From Novosphingobium resinovorum (lineage in GTDB: Bacteria; Pseudomonadota; Alphaproteobacteria; Sphingomonadales; Sphingomonadaceae), in the NCBI RefSeq assembly GCF_001742225.1, contig NZ_CP017077.1, forward strand, positions 248,001 to 312,000: 64,000 nt of DNA, read 5' to 3'. A model generated the notes under the pieces. It saw only the letters and a program-made list of their open reading frames with translations, was not told the DNA's origin and did not search any database. Of this stretch, positions 8,707 through 17,276 are shown in pieces (position 1 is the stretch's first letter; each line of letters opens with the position of its first letter). A program made the position numbers and the translations under genes.

Positions 8707-8982
8707 CTAAACGTAAAGCTCCCAGGCAATCTTCACCGTTCCGGTCAGCTTGGAAAGAGCCCCATATTTCGCTGCGTTCGTGGCCAGTTCATGAAGAACC
8801 ATGGCAAGCTGCAGCGCGCGCTCAGCCGAGATTTCCACGTCTGGCCCGGTGATTTCGAACCGACTATCGGCCTCAGCAGCAAAAGGGGATACGGCCCGTT
8901 GTACGATATGGGTGACGTTGACCGCTTCCCAATCGCGCTGCGTGAGCAGATCATGCGCTTTGGAGAGTTTATCATCTGCCAT
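8707..8982 (-). pseudogene. HWE-type histidine kinase, internal fragment
   Basis: The frame reads LSKAHDLLTQRDWE, then RAVSPFAAEADSRFEITGPD and the N-box ALQLAMVLHELATNAAKYGA, and stops soon after TVKIAWEL. This is the segment around the start of the HATPase domain of HWE/HisKA_2 kinases. The phospho-acceptor His region before it and the G boxes after it are missing. About 90 residues remain of a kinase that is usually over 300. It is a remnant with both ends lost. Confidence 0.7.
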
Positions 8983-9097
8983 GATGCATTTCCTCTTTCG
9001 CAGCTGTCTAGATTTGCAACCCGTGCCAGGGCCACGAGTTTCAGCAAGGTTGTCTTGAGCAAGGGACCGGCATGCCGCATCGCCGTTTTCGAACCGA

Positions 9098-10012
9098 ATG
9101 AAACAGCCGCTCGATTGTCTTGTCATCGGCGCAGGGCCCGCTGGCTTGACGGCGGCTATTTATCTCGCGCGTTTTCACTTTTCGATCGCGATTGTAGATG
9201 GCGGTCACAGCCGGGCGTCCCTGATCCCGCGCACGCACAATCATGCCGGTTACCCGGGCGGGATAGCTGGCACCGAACTCCTTCGATTGATGCGGGCTCA
9301 GGCGGCCGATTTTGGGGCGATCGTGACCGAAGGTCTGGTCGAAGGACTGGAGAGGGCCGAAGAGGGATTTGTTGCTCGTGCACAGGGCCGTGAATGGTCT
9401 GCGCGCACTGTCTTGCTCTGCACCGGCGTAATCAACAATCGGCCTCAGATCGCCCTGGACATCCACAATGCGGCGTTGCGCCGCGGACTACTTCGGTACT
9501 GCCCCATATGTGACGGGTACGAGGTCACTGATAAGCGAGTCGGTGTCTTGGGTACCCGTTCCCACGGCTTCAAGGAAGCAACTTTCCTGCGCATGTATAC
9601 GCGCGATGTGACACTGATCGCTACCGATGGGGAGCATGACCTTTCAGATGATGAAAAGCGTCGGCTCGCTGTGGCTGGTGTGGTCCTGATCGATGGCCCC
9701 TGCGCCCCACTGCGGTTGGAAGATGCGCAGATTGTCGTGCCGACGCCGCGCGGCGAGCTCAAATTCGATAGCGTCTACCCGGCGCTCGGTTCCATTATCC
9801 GATCCGAACTGGCGACGGCGATCGGCGCGGAAGGCGCTGACGATGGATGTCTCATCGTGGACGAGCATCAGCGCACTTCCCTTCCCGGCCTGTACGCGGC
9901 GGGAGATGTTGCCAAAGGTCTCGATCAGATCAGCCATGCGATGGGCGAGGCCGGGGTCGCCGCCGTTACGATCCGCAACGACCTCGCCGAGCGGGGCATC
10001 TTATTGCGCTAG
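9098..10012 (+). CDS. Thioredoxin-reductase-like FAD/NAD(P) oxidoreductase
   Basis: A 304-residue flavoprotein with the N-terminal FAD motif [18 protein letters not shown] (residues 8-25), a CPICDGYE active-site CxxC at about residue 135, a second nucleotide-binding stretch ([17 protein letters not shown]) and the C-terminal [20 protein letters not shown] that closes on FAD. The length and motif order match TrxB relatives. The NAD(P) site reads GTRSHG rather than the usual GGGxxA, so cofactor use may differ from true TrxB. No thioredoxin gene is adjacent. The ATG start is supported by the glycine-rich motif beginning eight residues in. Confidence 0.85.
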   Translation: MKQPLDCLVIGAGPAGLTAAIYLARFHFSIAIVDGGHSRASLIPRTHNHAGYPGGIAGTELLRLMRAQAADFGAIVTEGLVEGLERAEEGFVARAQGREWSARTVLLCTGVINNRPQIALDIHNAALRRGLLRYCPICDGYEVTDKRVGVLGTRSHGFKEATFLRMYTRDVTLIATDGEHDLSDDEKRRLAVAGVVLIDGPCAPLRLEDAQIVVPTPRGELKFDSVYPALGSIIRSELATAIGAEGADDGCLIVDEHQRTSLPGLYAAGDVAKGLDQISHAMGEAGVAAVTIRNDLAERGILLR

Positions 10013-10033
10013 AGCGGTTTTCGACCATTCTGA

Positions 10034-10945
10034 ATCGGTATGGGATTCCCTTCCGGCGCGATTTCTGATTATGGGATGGCCCGCCCTTTTCCCAGGCATC
10101 TGATATGATGCCGGGGTTAGAGAAGGGAAAGGAACGGACCGATGTCTATTGTGATCCTTGGTGTCGATTTGGGCAAGAATTCTTGCAGCATAGTCGGGGT
10201 TGACGGATCGGGTGCGGTAGTCGCGCGCCGAACGATGCGTCGACAGACGTTGATCGAGTACGTTGGCAAGCTTCCGCAGTGCGTGGTTGCAATGGAAGCC
10301 TGTTGCGGAGCGCATCACCTGGGACGGTTGTTCGCTACGCACGGGCACGAAATCCGTCTGATGTCGCCGGAGTACGTTCGTCCTTATGTCAAAGCGCAGA
10401 AAAACGACGATCGCGATGCTGAGGCCATTGCCGAAGCCGCCTCGCGTCCGACAATGCGCTTCGTCGACCTCAAGAGCAGCGAGCAACTTGATTTGCAGAC
10501 ACTGCATCGGGTGCGGTCGCGGTTGGTGGCCGAGCGAACCGGCCTGATCAACCAAGCGCGAGCAATCCTCCTTAAGCGTGGAGTGACCTTCCCGGCCGGG
10601 CGGCGCAAGTTCGAAGTGGGTCTTGAAGCCTTGCTGGCCGATGACGCTGATGCTGGCTTGTCTGCACGTATGCGCCAGCTGATTGGCGAGTTAAGGGCAG
10701 AATGGAAGGCGCTTGATATACGGGTCGAAGCGCTCAACGGTGAGTTCGTCGAAACGGCGCGGCAGGATGAGACAATGCGCCGGCTGACGCTTTGAACGCG
10801 GCTACCCGGTAGCGGCATGAACCAGATCGGCTAGGCGCTAAAACACGCATAGCCAACGGAAGTTTGCGGGAAGGATCGAAAAGATGGCCTGACAGTCAAT
10901 CGACGTTTGGAAAGCCCGGAACTCTGAATGGTACTTGATACCGAT
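10034..10945 (+). mobile_element. IS110-family element with internal deletion
   Basis: The element contains a transposase N-terminal half (10142-10795) followed by about 150 bases that look like an IS110 non-coding tail. ATCGGTAT at 10034-10041 and the inverted ATACCGAT at 10938-10945 may mark its flanks, but this pairing is short. The C-terminal catalytic part of the transposase is missing, so the element is defective. Confidence 0.5.
10142..10795 (+). pseudogene. IS110-family transposase, C-terminal half missing
   Basis: The N-terminal DEDD_Tnp_IS110 domain is clear: VILGVDLGKNSCSIVGVDG with the first Asp, VVAMEACCGAHHLGR, and the AQKNDDRDAEAIAEAASRP motif. The frame stops after DETMRRLTL at 217 residues, whereas family members are about 320-400 and continue into the Transposase_20 domain with the catalytic Ser. 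The stop falls where that second domain should begin, which points to an internal deletion. Confidence 0.85.
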
Positions 10946-11096
10946 CTGATTATTGCGGCTCCAGGCGTGCGGATGTCCATCTTGGCCATGGGGCTACCCA
11001 TGAGACCGTATACGTTGAAGCAGACTGTTCAGAACACCGTAAAATCCTCTTGCAAACGGGGCGGGCCATACGTTCAGGCTCCGCGGGGAGACCGTG

Positions 11097-11444
11097 ATGA
11101 GCGATCTGTTTTGGCTAACGGATGAGCAGATGGAGCGGCTGCGGCCGTTCTTTCCGAAGAGCCACGGCAAGCCTCGAGTGGATGACCGGCGGGTGCTGAG
11201 CGGCATCGTGTTCGTCAACCGCAACGGGCTGCGCTGGCGCGATGCTCCTGGCGCGTACGGCCCGCACAAGACGCTGTACAACCGCTGGAAGCGCTGGGGT
11301 GAGGCAGGCGTGTTCACGCGCAGCATGGAAGGTCTGGCTGCGGTGGGCACCGAACCCGAAACGGTGATGATCGACGCGACCTACCTGAAGGCGCACCGCA
11401 CGGCATCGAGCCTGCGGGTAAAAAGGGGGATCTTGGCCGCCTGA
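11097..11444 (+). CDS. IS427-type transposase, first frame (orfA)
   Basis: A 115-residue product starting MSDLFWLTDEQMERLRPFFP with a DUF4096-like N-terminus, DDRRVLSGIVFVNRNGLRWR, and the first catalytic Asp in MIDATYLKAHRTASSL. It ends shortly after a slippery AAAAAGGGGG run (11420-11429). IS427 elements fuse orfA and orfB by frameshifting there. ATG 11097 has GGGGAG upstream. The product alone lacks the rest of the DDE site. Confidence 0.85.
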   Translation: MSDLFWLTDEQMERLRPFFPKSHGKPRVDDRRVLSGIVFVNRNGLRWRDAPGAYGPHKTLYNRWKRWGEAGVFTRSMEGLAAVGTEPETVMIDATYLKAHRTASSLRVKRGILAA

Positions 11445-11863
11445 TCGGACGCACGAAAGGCGGCATGAACACCAAGCTTCATGCCCTGACGGATGCGAAC
11501 GGCCGCCCGATCAGTTTCTTCATGACCGCAAGGCAGGTCAGCGATTATATCGGTGCGCCGCCCTGTTGGACGAGCTTCCCAAAAGCCCGATGGCTGCTGG
11601 CGGATCGCGGTTACGACGCCGACTGGTTCAGGGACGCCTTGCAGGAAAAGGGCATCACCCCCTGCGTCCCGGGCCGAAAATCCCGGGACAAGGCCATCAA
11701 ATACGACAAACGTCGCTACAAGCGCCGCAACCGCATCGAGATCATGTTCGGCCGCCTCAACGACTGGCGGCGGGTCGCCACACGCTACGACAGGTGCCCA
11801 ACCGCCTTCTTCTCCGCCATCGCCCTCGCCGCGACCGTCATCTTCTGGATCAATGGGTCATCG
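11433..11863 (+). pseudogene. IS427-type transposase, second frame (orfB), damaged
   Basis: The frame gives GRLIGRTKGGMNTKLHALTD, LLADRGYDADWFRDALQ with the second Asp, and the C-terminal RRNRIEIMFGRLNDWRRVAT and CPTAFFSAIALAATVIFWIN. Between about 11553 and 11585 the family sequence GAAALLDELPKA is replaced by GAPPCWTSFPKA, which fits two compensating indels. The C-terminus is cut by the IS110-family element at about 11863, so the frame runs on into foreign sequence. Confidence 0.75.
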
Positions 11864-13194
11864 TGTAATTGCGGCTGCTTCCCTCGGACCTCGGTTGAGG
11901 CGCACACATCTGGTTGTCGAATCCTGAAGGAAGGAAGCAGCCATGAAGCATTATGCCGGACTGGACCTGTCGATGGAAACCACGCAGGTCTGCATCGTTG
12001 ACGAAAATGTCCAGAGGCTGGTCTCGGAGAAGGTAGAGAGTTCCCCCGAGGCGATCGCCATGATGCTGGAGCGATATGGTCCCTATCGAGCGAGCCGTTA
12101 TCGAAACAGGACGCATGTCTTCGGCGATTTGCCTTGGACTGCGCGAACTGGGCCTCGCGGTCGTGTGTATCGATGCCCGCCAGGCGCACCAGAGCCTGAA
12201 GGCAATGAAGGCGAACAAGACCGATCCGCATGATGCCGCCGGGCTCGCCCAACTGGCACGCACCGGCTTCTTCAAGGAGGTACACGTCAAATCCCCAGCA
12301 GCGCACGGTGTGCGCAGCGTCATCACCGGGCGGAGCCATTTGGTGGAAGCCCGCGTCCGGCTCGACAACATGATCCGCGGTCTTTGCGCCACGTTTGGCT
12401 ATCGCCCAGGCGCCGGGCAAGGAAAGCATTCCTCGAAAGGATCATGCAGGCCGCCCACATTCCTGGTCTGGGTGAAGCCATCGCCGCCTTGTTGTCGGTG
12501 CGTGCCGAGTTGATGGAGCAGATCAAGGAAATGGATCGTCGGTTGCACGTTATCGCCAGTCAGTCACAAGCCTGTGGAATCCTCATGACCATTCCAGGCG
12601 TCGGCGTGCAGACATCGGCTGCCTTTGCAGCTGCAGTCGACGAGGCGGGCCGCTTCCGACAATCGCGCAACGCCGGTGCCTACTTCGGCCTGGTTCCCAG
12701 ACGCCATCAATCAGGCGAACTCGACAGGACCGGCAGGATCACCAAACAAGGCGACGGGGCCGTGCGCAAGTTGTTGTATGAAGCTGCCAACTCGATCCTG
12801 ACCCGAAGCCGGGAAAACTTCGCGCTCAAGACGTGGGCCATGAAGATCGCCAAGAGGCGCGGCCTGAAGAAGGCCCGTGTCGCCCTAGCTCGGCGCCTCG
12901 CGGTCATCATGCACGCCATGTTACGTGATGGCACTTTGTTCCAGGCGTGAGATGCAGTAAAAGCGGTATGCCAGCGGTGAAGCGTCAAAGTGGATCCGAG
13001 GGTGGTGTCCCGAGAGGGAACGCAGGGACGAACGATCTGCGAAGGTAGTCAGATGGGCTGCAAAGCTCGCATCTAGTCAATGCAACGTTCGCCTCTGTGA
13101 GACCCGATACAGCACGACCAGGCCTCGCCTCGGCCAGTGCGGACAGATCCATGAAACCCTCAAGGGATCGGCACCACCTAGCTCTGCAATTACA
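11864..13194 (+). mobile_element. IS110-family, IS1111-type element inside the IS5 element
   Basis: Short inverted repeats TGTAATTGC (11864-11872) and GCAATTACA (13186-13194) flank the element. Such sub-terminal repeats mark the IS1111 subgroup. The transposase gene starts 70 bases in and a non-coding tail of about 240 bases follows it, the usual IS1111 layout. Sequence outside the repeats reads as the two halves of the IS427-type 3' end. Confidence 0.75.
11943..12950 (+). pseudogene. IS1111-type IS110 transposase with two frameshifts
   Basis: Three frames join into one transposase. The first is MKHYAGLDLSMETTQVCIVD to MLERYGP. The second runs IERAVIETGRMSSAICLGLR through KANKTDPHDAAGLAQ to FGYRPGAGQG. 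The third is KAFLERIMQAAHIPG through the Transposase_20 domain MTIPGVGVQTSAAFAAAV and YFGLVPRRHQSGE to the stop at 12950. The first break is an extra C in GGTCCCTATC (about 12077). The second is a missing G near 12425. Total length would be about 335 residues, normal for the family. Confidence 0.85.
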
Positions 13195-13256
13195 GATCCT
13201 AACCCTAAGGAATGTTTGTGAAGTTCAACCGGCGTCGCCCGGCCGAATAAAGTCCA
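12951..13256. other. Non-coding tail of the IS1111-type element and IS5 remnant
   Basis: No gene is visible. Up to 13194 this is the long 3' non-coding end typical of IS110 elements. The remaining 60 bases are IS5 3' end and the downstream flank of the LysR gene. Confidence 0.5.
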
Positions 13257-14192
13257 TCACGTTGGCGACATCATGGCTGTTGCTGCCGTCTTGTCCTTGA
13301 AGTCGGTGATGACTTCGCCGATCAGCGCCCGTAACCAGCGGTGGGCGGGATCGTGGCGGTAACGGACGTGCCAGGCCATCTCGACGGGAAAGCTGCCGAG
13401 GTCGACCGGGGCGGGCAGGACCTTCAGCCGGGGGGCGTGCATCAGCTGTCGGCAGATGAGCGAGGGCAGGGTGGCGCAATAGTCGGTCACCGCTACCATT
13501 TCGGCTGCCGCGAAGAAGTTGGTCACGGAGATCGCGACGTCGCGCTTCAGCTGCTGCTGCGCCAGCGCCTGGAACAGCCCGGCGCGCATCCGTCCGGGCG
13601 GCACGATGTTGACATGCTTCATCGTCTCGAACTGCTCGCGCGTCATGACATCGCCGACGCCCGGATGGTCGGCACGGACGGCGCAGGCGAGCCCTTCGTC
13701 CATCAGGTGCTGGACGATGAGGTTGTCGGGCGGATCGACGATACGGCCCAGCACGAGCGCCGTCGTGCCCGACATGACGCCTGTTTCCACAAGATCGTTC
13801 CCGTAGGGCGTCAGACGAAGCTTTATGCCGGGGGCGACCTTCTCCAGGCGCGCCACGATAGCGGGGACGAGGACGAACTCGACATAGCCGTTCGGCGCGA
13901 TCGTGAAGAGCCGTTCGGCCTGTACGGGGTCGAAGGCCTGCTGACCGAGGACCGCATTGTCGAGCTGCGCAAGTGCCTCGGCGATCAGCGGTGAGAGTTC
14001 AAGCGCGATCGGGGTCGGCTGGATGCCGTAGCGCTCGCGGACGAACAGTTGGTCCTGAAGCATCAGTCGTAGACGCGATAGGGCATTAGACAGGGCGGGC
14101 TGTGTCATGCCCATGCGCTCGGCGGCCCGCGTGACGCTGCGCTCCTCCATCAACGCGACGAAGATCGGCAGCAGGTTCAGATCGTAGCGCAT
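13257..14192 (-). CDS. LysR-family transcriptional regulator
   Basis: A 311-residue LTTR. The winged HTH at residues 1-60 reads MRYDLNLLPIFVALMEERSV, then AAERMGMTQPALSNALSRLR. The effector domain follows from about residue 95. The N-terminus (MRYDLNLL) and domain spacing resemble the NodD/PnbR-like subgroup that answers small aromatic or redox-active effectors. It is transcribed away from the DJ-1/PfpI operon with a 113-base gap that holds a TATC-N12-GATA inverted repeat, so it probably controls that operon. The effector is unknown. Confidence 0.9.
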   Translation of the reverse strand: MRYDLNLLPIFVALMEERSVTRAAERMGMTQPALSNALSRLRLMLQDQLFVRERYGIQPTPIALELSPLIAEALAQLDNAVLGQQAFDPVQAERLFTIAPNGYVEFVLVPAIVARLEKVAPGIKLRLTPYGNDLVETGVMSGTTALVLGRIVDPPDNLIVQHLMDEGLACAVRADHPGVGDVMTREQFETMKHVNIVPPGRMRAGLFQALAQQQLKRDVAISVTNFFAAAEMVAVTDYCATLPSLICRQLMHAPRLKVLPAPVDLGSFPVEMAWHVRYRHDPAHRWLRALIGEVITDFKDKTAATAMMSPT

Positions 14193-14213
14193 GCAGTCAT
14201 CCTGTTAGCGTTA

Positions 14214-14233
14214 TATCTGAAATCAAAAAGATA
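14214..14233. promoter_or_regulatory. Candidate LysR operator between divergent genes
   Basis: TATC (14214-14217) and GATA (14230-14233) form an inverted repeat with a 12-base spacer, within the T-N11-A style of LTTR boxes. It sits in the AT-rich gap between the LysR gene and the DJ-1/PfpI gene, about 22 bases from the LysR ATG. Binding is inferred from position and symmetry only. Confidence 0.45.
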
Positions 14234-14305
14234 AACTTCTGAAATATGTCAACGAGGCCCATTTCCCATCCATCGGCGACGGGCGCCGCGAACATGGAGG
14301 TTCAG

Positions 14306-15100
14306 ATGAGCAAGGGTCAGGTTCTCGTTCTTGGATCGAACGCGACACAGCTCGGTCTGCGTAGCGGCAGTACCGCAACGGTCGGTCAGTATCTCAACGA
14401 GACGGCAGTCCCCGCGCTGGCACTGCTCGACGCCGGCTATGATATTGTTCTCGCTACGCCCAACGGGACCAAGCCGCACATCGACGCCGGCTCCGACACG
14501 AAGGACCACTTCGGCGGTGATGAGGCGGCATACCAGCGCGCCAAGGACTTCTTCGCCAGCCACCCGGCCATGAACGACGTCCGCACGCTGAAATCGGTCG
14601 TCGACGAGGGTCTGGACGGCTTCGTTGGCGTGTTCGTGCCGGGAGGTCACGCGCCCATCGTCGATCTGATGCAGGACCGCGATGCGGGCACGATCCTCCG
14701 TCACTTCCACGCGGCGGCCAAGTCGACCGCGCTCCTCTGCCACGGACCGGTGGTCGTTGTCGCCGCGCTCGACGATGCTCCGGCCTTCCGTAAGGCGCTG
14801 GAGGAAGGCGATGACGCCGGGGCGGCCGACCTGGCGCGAGACTGGATCTACGCGGGTTACCGCATGACAGTCTTTTCGGCGAGCGAGGAAAAGATCGCCG
14901 AGGAGCAAGTGCTGAAGGGCGAACTCTACTTCGACATGGAAAAGGCGCTGCGGGCGGCCGGTGGCGACGTCTCTGTCACCGACAAGAACTTCGCTTCGAA
15001 TGTCGTCGTGGACCGGGAACTGATCACGGGTCAGAATCCCGCGTCGGACCGGGCCATGGCCGACGCGTTGATCGAAGCCCTCGATCGCGCCGCTGCGTGA
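14306..15100 (+). CDS. DJ-1/PfpI family protein (Hsp31/glyoxalase III-like)
   Basis: A 264-residue protein with the DJ-1 fold. ALALLDAGYDIVLATPNGTK is the first beta-alpha unit, GFVGVFVPGGHAPIVDLMQD the oxyanion loop region, and ALLCHGPVVV carries the likely nucleophilic Cys at about residue 145. The length matches Hsp31-type members, which hydrate methylglyoxal or protect against electrophiles. I chose ATG 14306 because GGAGG (14295-14299) sits at correct spacing; an ORF start upstream at 14246 lacks one. It is first in a run with an ABM protein and an SDR, which fits reactive-carbonyl or quinone stress. Confidence 0.85.
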   Translation: MSKGQVLVLGSNATQLGLRSGSTATVGQYLNETAVPALALLDAGYDIVLATPNGTKPHIDAGSDTKDHFGGDEAAYQRAKDFFASHPAMNDVRTLKSVVDEGLDGFVGVFVPGGHAPIVDLMQDRDAGTILRHFHAAAKSTALLCHGPVVVVAALDDAPAFRKALEEGDDAGAADLARDWIYAGYRMTVFSASEEKIAEEQVLKGELYFDMEKALRAAGGDVSVTDKNFASNVVVDRELITGQNPASDRAMADALIEALDRAAA

Positions 15101-15171
15101 GTACCAGGATGACGGGCGGGGCGCGCAGGATGCGCCCCGCTTCGGATATAACCAGGACAGGGTATGTTGCC

Positions 15172-15468
15172 ATGACCGCCAACGTGAAGATCGTCGCCGT
15201 CCTGACCGCCCGTGCGGATACCGTCGACCGCCTGCGCGCTCTGCTCGACGCGATGCTAAAGCCAAGCCGTGCCGAACCGGGCAATTTGCGCTACGATCTC
15301 TGGCAGGACCAGAGCGATCCGAATCGTTTCGTGCTCGACGAACTGTACGCGGACGCGGATGCAGTCGCCGCCCACCGTGCAACGCCCCACTTCCAGAACT
15401 ACCTCTCTCAGATCGGCGATCTCGCCGACCGCGCCGCGTTTGTCCTTAACCCCGTCTTGTCAACCTGA
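15172..15468 (+). CDS. ABM-fold putative quinol monooxygenase
   Basis: A 98-residue antibiotic-biosynthesis-monooxygenase (YgiN-like) protein. VKIVAVLTARADTVDRLRAL forms the first strand and helix, GNLRYDLWQDQSDPNRFVLD the middle strands, and AHRATPHFQNYL the conserved His-containing helix. Members act as dimers on quinols or other small phenolics, often without a cofactor. It lies 71 bases after the DJ-1 gene and before a short ORF and an SDR, probably in one operon under the LysR regulator. Confidence 0.85.
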   Translation: MTANVKIVAVLTARADTVDRLRALLDAMLKPSRAEPGNLRYDLWQDQSDPNRFVLDELYADADAVAAHRATPHFQNYLSQIGDLADRAAFVLNPVLST

Positions 15469-15479
15469 GGATGGTGCCA

Positions 15480-15656
15480 ATGGGCAAGCCTGAAGAATGG
15501 GTGGGTACGGCACGGCTTGTAAAGGCGTTCGACATAGGCGTGTTGCGGATGACCGGCCTGTTGGCACCTGCGCTTCGCGCGGGGATCTTGGGCATCATTC
15601 ATCTACGCACCTATCGATGGCACGGGGCCGCGATCCGGCGAAAATTCAACAACTGA
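15480..15656 (+). CDS. Small protein of unknown function in the DJ-1 operon
   Basis: A 58-residue ORF beginning MGKPEEWVGTARLVKAFDIG. It has a mildly hydrophobic centre (LRMTGLLAPALRAGILGIIH) that might touch the membrane, then a basic tail. It starts 11 bases after the ABM gene stop, preceded by GAGGATG, and ends 17 bases before the SDR. Position supports translation, but I recognise no family and it could be a chance frame. Confidence 0.35.
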   Translation: MGKPEEWVGTARLVKAFDIGVLRMTGLLAPALRAGILGIIHLRTYRWHGAAIRRKFNN

Positions 15657-15673
15657 CTTGAAGGAATACAGTC

Positions 15674-16414
15674 ATGACCAAGGGTATCGAAGGCAAGGTC
15701 ATTCTCATTACCGGCGGCAGCACCGGCATCGGCGCGGAAACCGCGCGTCTTCTCGCGGAACGGGGCGCCAAGGTGGCCATCGCCGCGCGGCGCAAGGACA
15801 GGCTCGACGAGGTCGTCGCGGACATCGCCGCAACTGGCGGCACGGCACGTAGCTACGCGCTGGACGTGACCGACAAATCGGCGGTCCAGTCCGTCGTCGC
15901 AGCAATCATTGCCGACTTCGGCCGCCTTGACGTGCTGATCAACAACGCCGGGCTGATGCCGATCCGTCCGATGGCCGAGGTCAACACCGACGAGTGGGAC
16001 CAGATGATCGACGTCAATCTGAAGGGTACGCTCTACGGCATCGCGGCGGCCCTTCCCGGTTTTCTCGAGCAGGGAAGCGGTCACATCATCAACTTAAGCT
16101 CGGTTGCGGGCATCAAGGTCTTTGCACCGGGAGGCACGGTCTACTCCGGCACCAAGTTCGCCGTCAGCGCGATCAGCGAGGGCTTGCGCCAGGAGGTGGG
16201 GGAAAAGGTCCGGGTCACGTCAATCGAGCCTGGAGCTGTCGAAAGCGATTTGAAGTTCACGACCTCTGGCGCGGCTGCCGAGACGGTGCTGGACTTCTAC
16301 AAGCAGGCCATCCCGGCGGCATCGGTGGCGCGTGCTATCGCGTTCGCTGTCGAACAACCTGATGACGTCGACGTAAACGCGATCGTCATCCGGCCGACCG
16401 CACAGGAGTTCTGA
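15674..16414 (+). CDS. Short-chain dehydrogenase/reductase, classical type
   Basis: A 246-residue SDR with the Rossmann TGGSTGIG at residues 14-21, an NNAG motif, NLSSVAG with the catalytic Ser, and YSGTK (Tyr157, Lys161). The ARRKD after beta2 has Arg residues that usually favour NADP(H). It resembles YdfG/serine-3-dehydrogenase-like clade members of broad carbonyl specificity. Placement with DJ-1 and ABM proteins suggests reduction of aldehydes, ketones or quinones during stress. The substrate cannot be read from sequence. Confidence 0.9.
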   Translation: MTKGIEGKVILITGGSTGIGAETARLLAERGAKVAIAARRKDRLDEVVADIAATGGTARSYALDVTDKSAVQSVVAAIIADFGRLDVLINNAGLMPIRPMAEVNTDEWDQMIDVNLKGTLYGIAAALPGFLEQGSGHIINLSSVAGIKVFAPGGTVYSGTKFAVSAISEGLRQEVGEKVRVTSIEPGAVESDLKFTTSGAAAETVLDFYKQAIPAASVARAIAFAVEQPDDVDVNAIVIRPTAQEF

Positions 16415-16524
16415 TTTCCAGAGGAGGCGGGGCCGCGTGTGCTCCGCCTCATGGGGAACGTACCGGCCCGCTCGTCCGTTACTTTGCCGTATAATATCTG
16501 TCCGTTTCACTTGAGGAGTCATCT

Positions 16525-16818
16525 ATGCCAAAACTTGCCCTGTATGTACCACTGAAGGCCAAGCCCGGAAAAGAGCGCGATGTCGCCGATTTCCTGACCT
16601 CGGCATTGCCGCTCGTTCAAGCTGAGGCGGGCACTCTGACCTGGTATGCGATCGAGGAAGGTCCCGGTGCGTACGCGATCTTCGATACGTTCGACACAGA
16701 GGAGGATCGGCAGGCCCATCTAGACGGCAAGGTTGCCGCCGCACTGATGGACAAGGCAGAAGAACTGTTTTCTGAACCGCCGCAGATTCGCAAGTTTACC
16801 CTGCTGGCCGCGAAATAG
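16525..16818 (+). CDS. Second ABM-fold putative monooxygenase
   Basis: A 97-residue protein with the ABM pattern: KLALYVPLKAKPGKERDVAD, then EAGTLTWYAIEEGPGAYAIF, and DTFDTEEDRQAHLDGKVAAA with the conserved His. It begins 110 bases after the SDR, preceded by TTGAGGAG at good spacing. Like the first ABM protein, it would be a small cytoplasmic dimer acting on quinols or related compounds. It may be the last gene of the LysR-linked operon or have its own promoter. Confidence 0.85.
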   Translation: MPKLALYVPLKAKPGKERDVADFLTSALPLVQAEAGTLTWYAIEEGPGAYAIFDTFDTEEDRQAHLDGKVAAALMDKAEELFSEPPQIRKFTLLAAK

Positions 16819-17276
16819 CGGAGCGGTCGGCACCCTAAGCTGCCGTTTGACTGCAGGGTAAGGCTCGTGTTTCCATCCGGAATGGATGGCCAAGCCGAAC
16901 CGGGAAATGAATAAATGAATACGACAGGCCATCCGCGATAGTGGTTGGCCTTGTCTTTTGCGCTTATGACACCTCTGAATTCACTGATAAGGCGCTGTTG
17001 ATGTGTCGCGACGGAACGGCACCATTGGTCTGCGGCTGATTCCTGAGCACATCAATTCGGCGCGTTATTCGGACGTTCTGGCCCAGTCATTCAGAAAGCC
17101 GCCGTGAATCGCTCCTAGGATGGCCCAAAGCGAAGGAACCTCTCAGGTGGCAGAAGGTTCAAGAAACTGAGATCAATTGGAACGGTGCCATGTCCTCCGC
17201 AGTTGCGATGGACCGGATCATGACCACGCTCTCGATTTGATGACGCGTTGAGAAGAACTGCGAAAGGAAAAGATCC
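16819..17276. other. Intergenic stretch upstream of the formaldehyde dehydrogenase
   Basis: No recognised gene. A + frame ending at 17107 (RRNGTIGLRLIPEHINSARY, then SDVLAQSFRKPP) has a coding-like look but no family I can name, and may be a remnant. A small hairpin (CCATCC with GGATGG) lies near 16873-16890. The last 50 bases contain the GGAAAAG ribosome-binding region before the GTGAAAG start context at 17277. Confidence 0.35.

Larger units (their letters stand above)
11097..13215 (+). mobile_element. IS5-family (IS427-type) element split by an IS110-family insertion
   Basis: Two overlapping transposase frames (11097-11863) are those of an IS427-group IS5 element. Its 3' end is cut at ATCAATGGGTC (about 11863) and seems to resume at CCTAACCCTAAGG (about 13196) after an IS1111-type element. 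I could not identify the IS5 terminal repeats, so the outer ends are approximate. Confidence 0.65.

Noticed and set aside
10034..10945. Reading ATCGGTAT/ATACCGAT as firm IS110 ends
   Set aside because: An 8-base inverted match 900 bases apart can occur by chance, and this IS110 subgroup often lacks inverted repeats. Kept only as a hint.
14249..15382. Long minus-strand frame opposite the DJ-1 gene
   Set aside because: It is a GC-rich antisense shadow. The + strand frame has clear DJ-1 motifs and a Shine-Dalgarno site.
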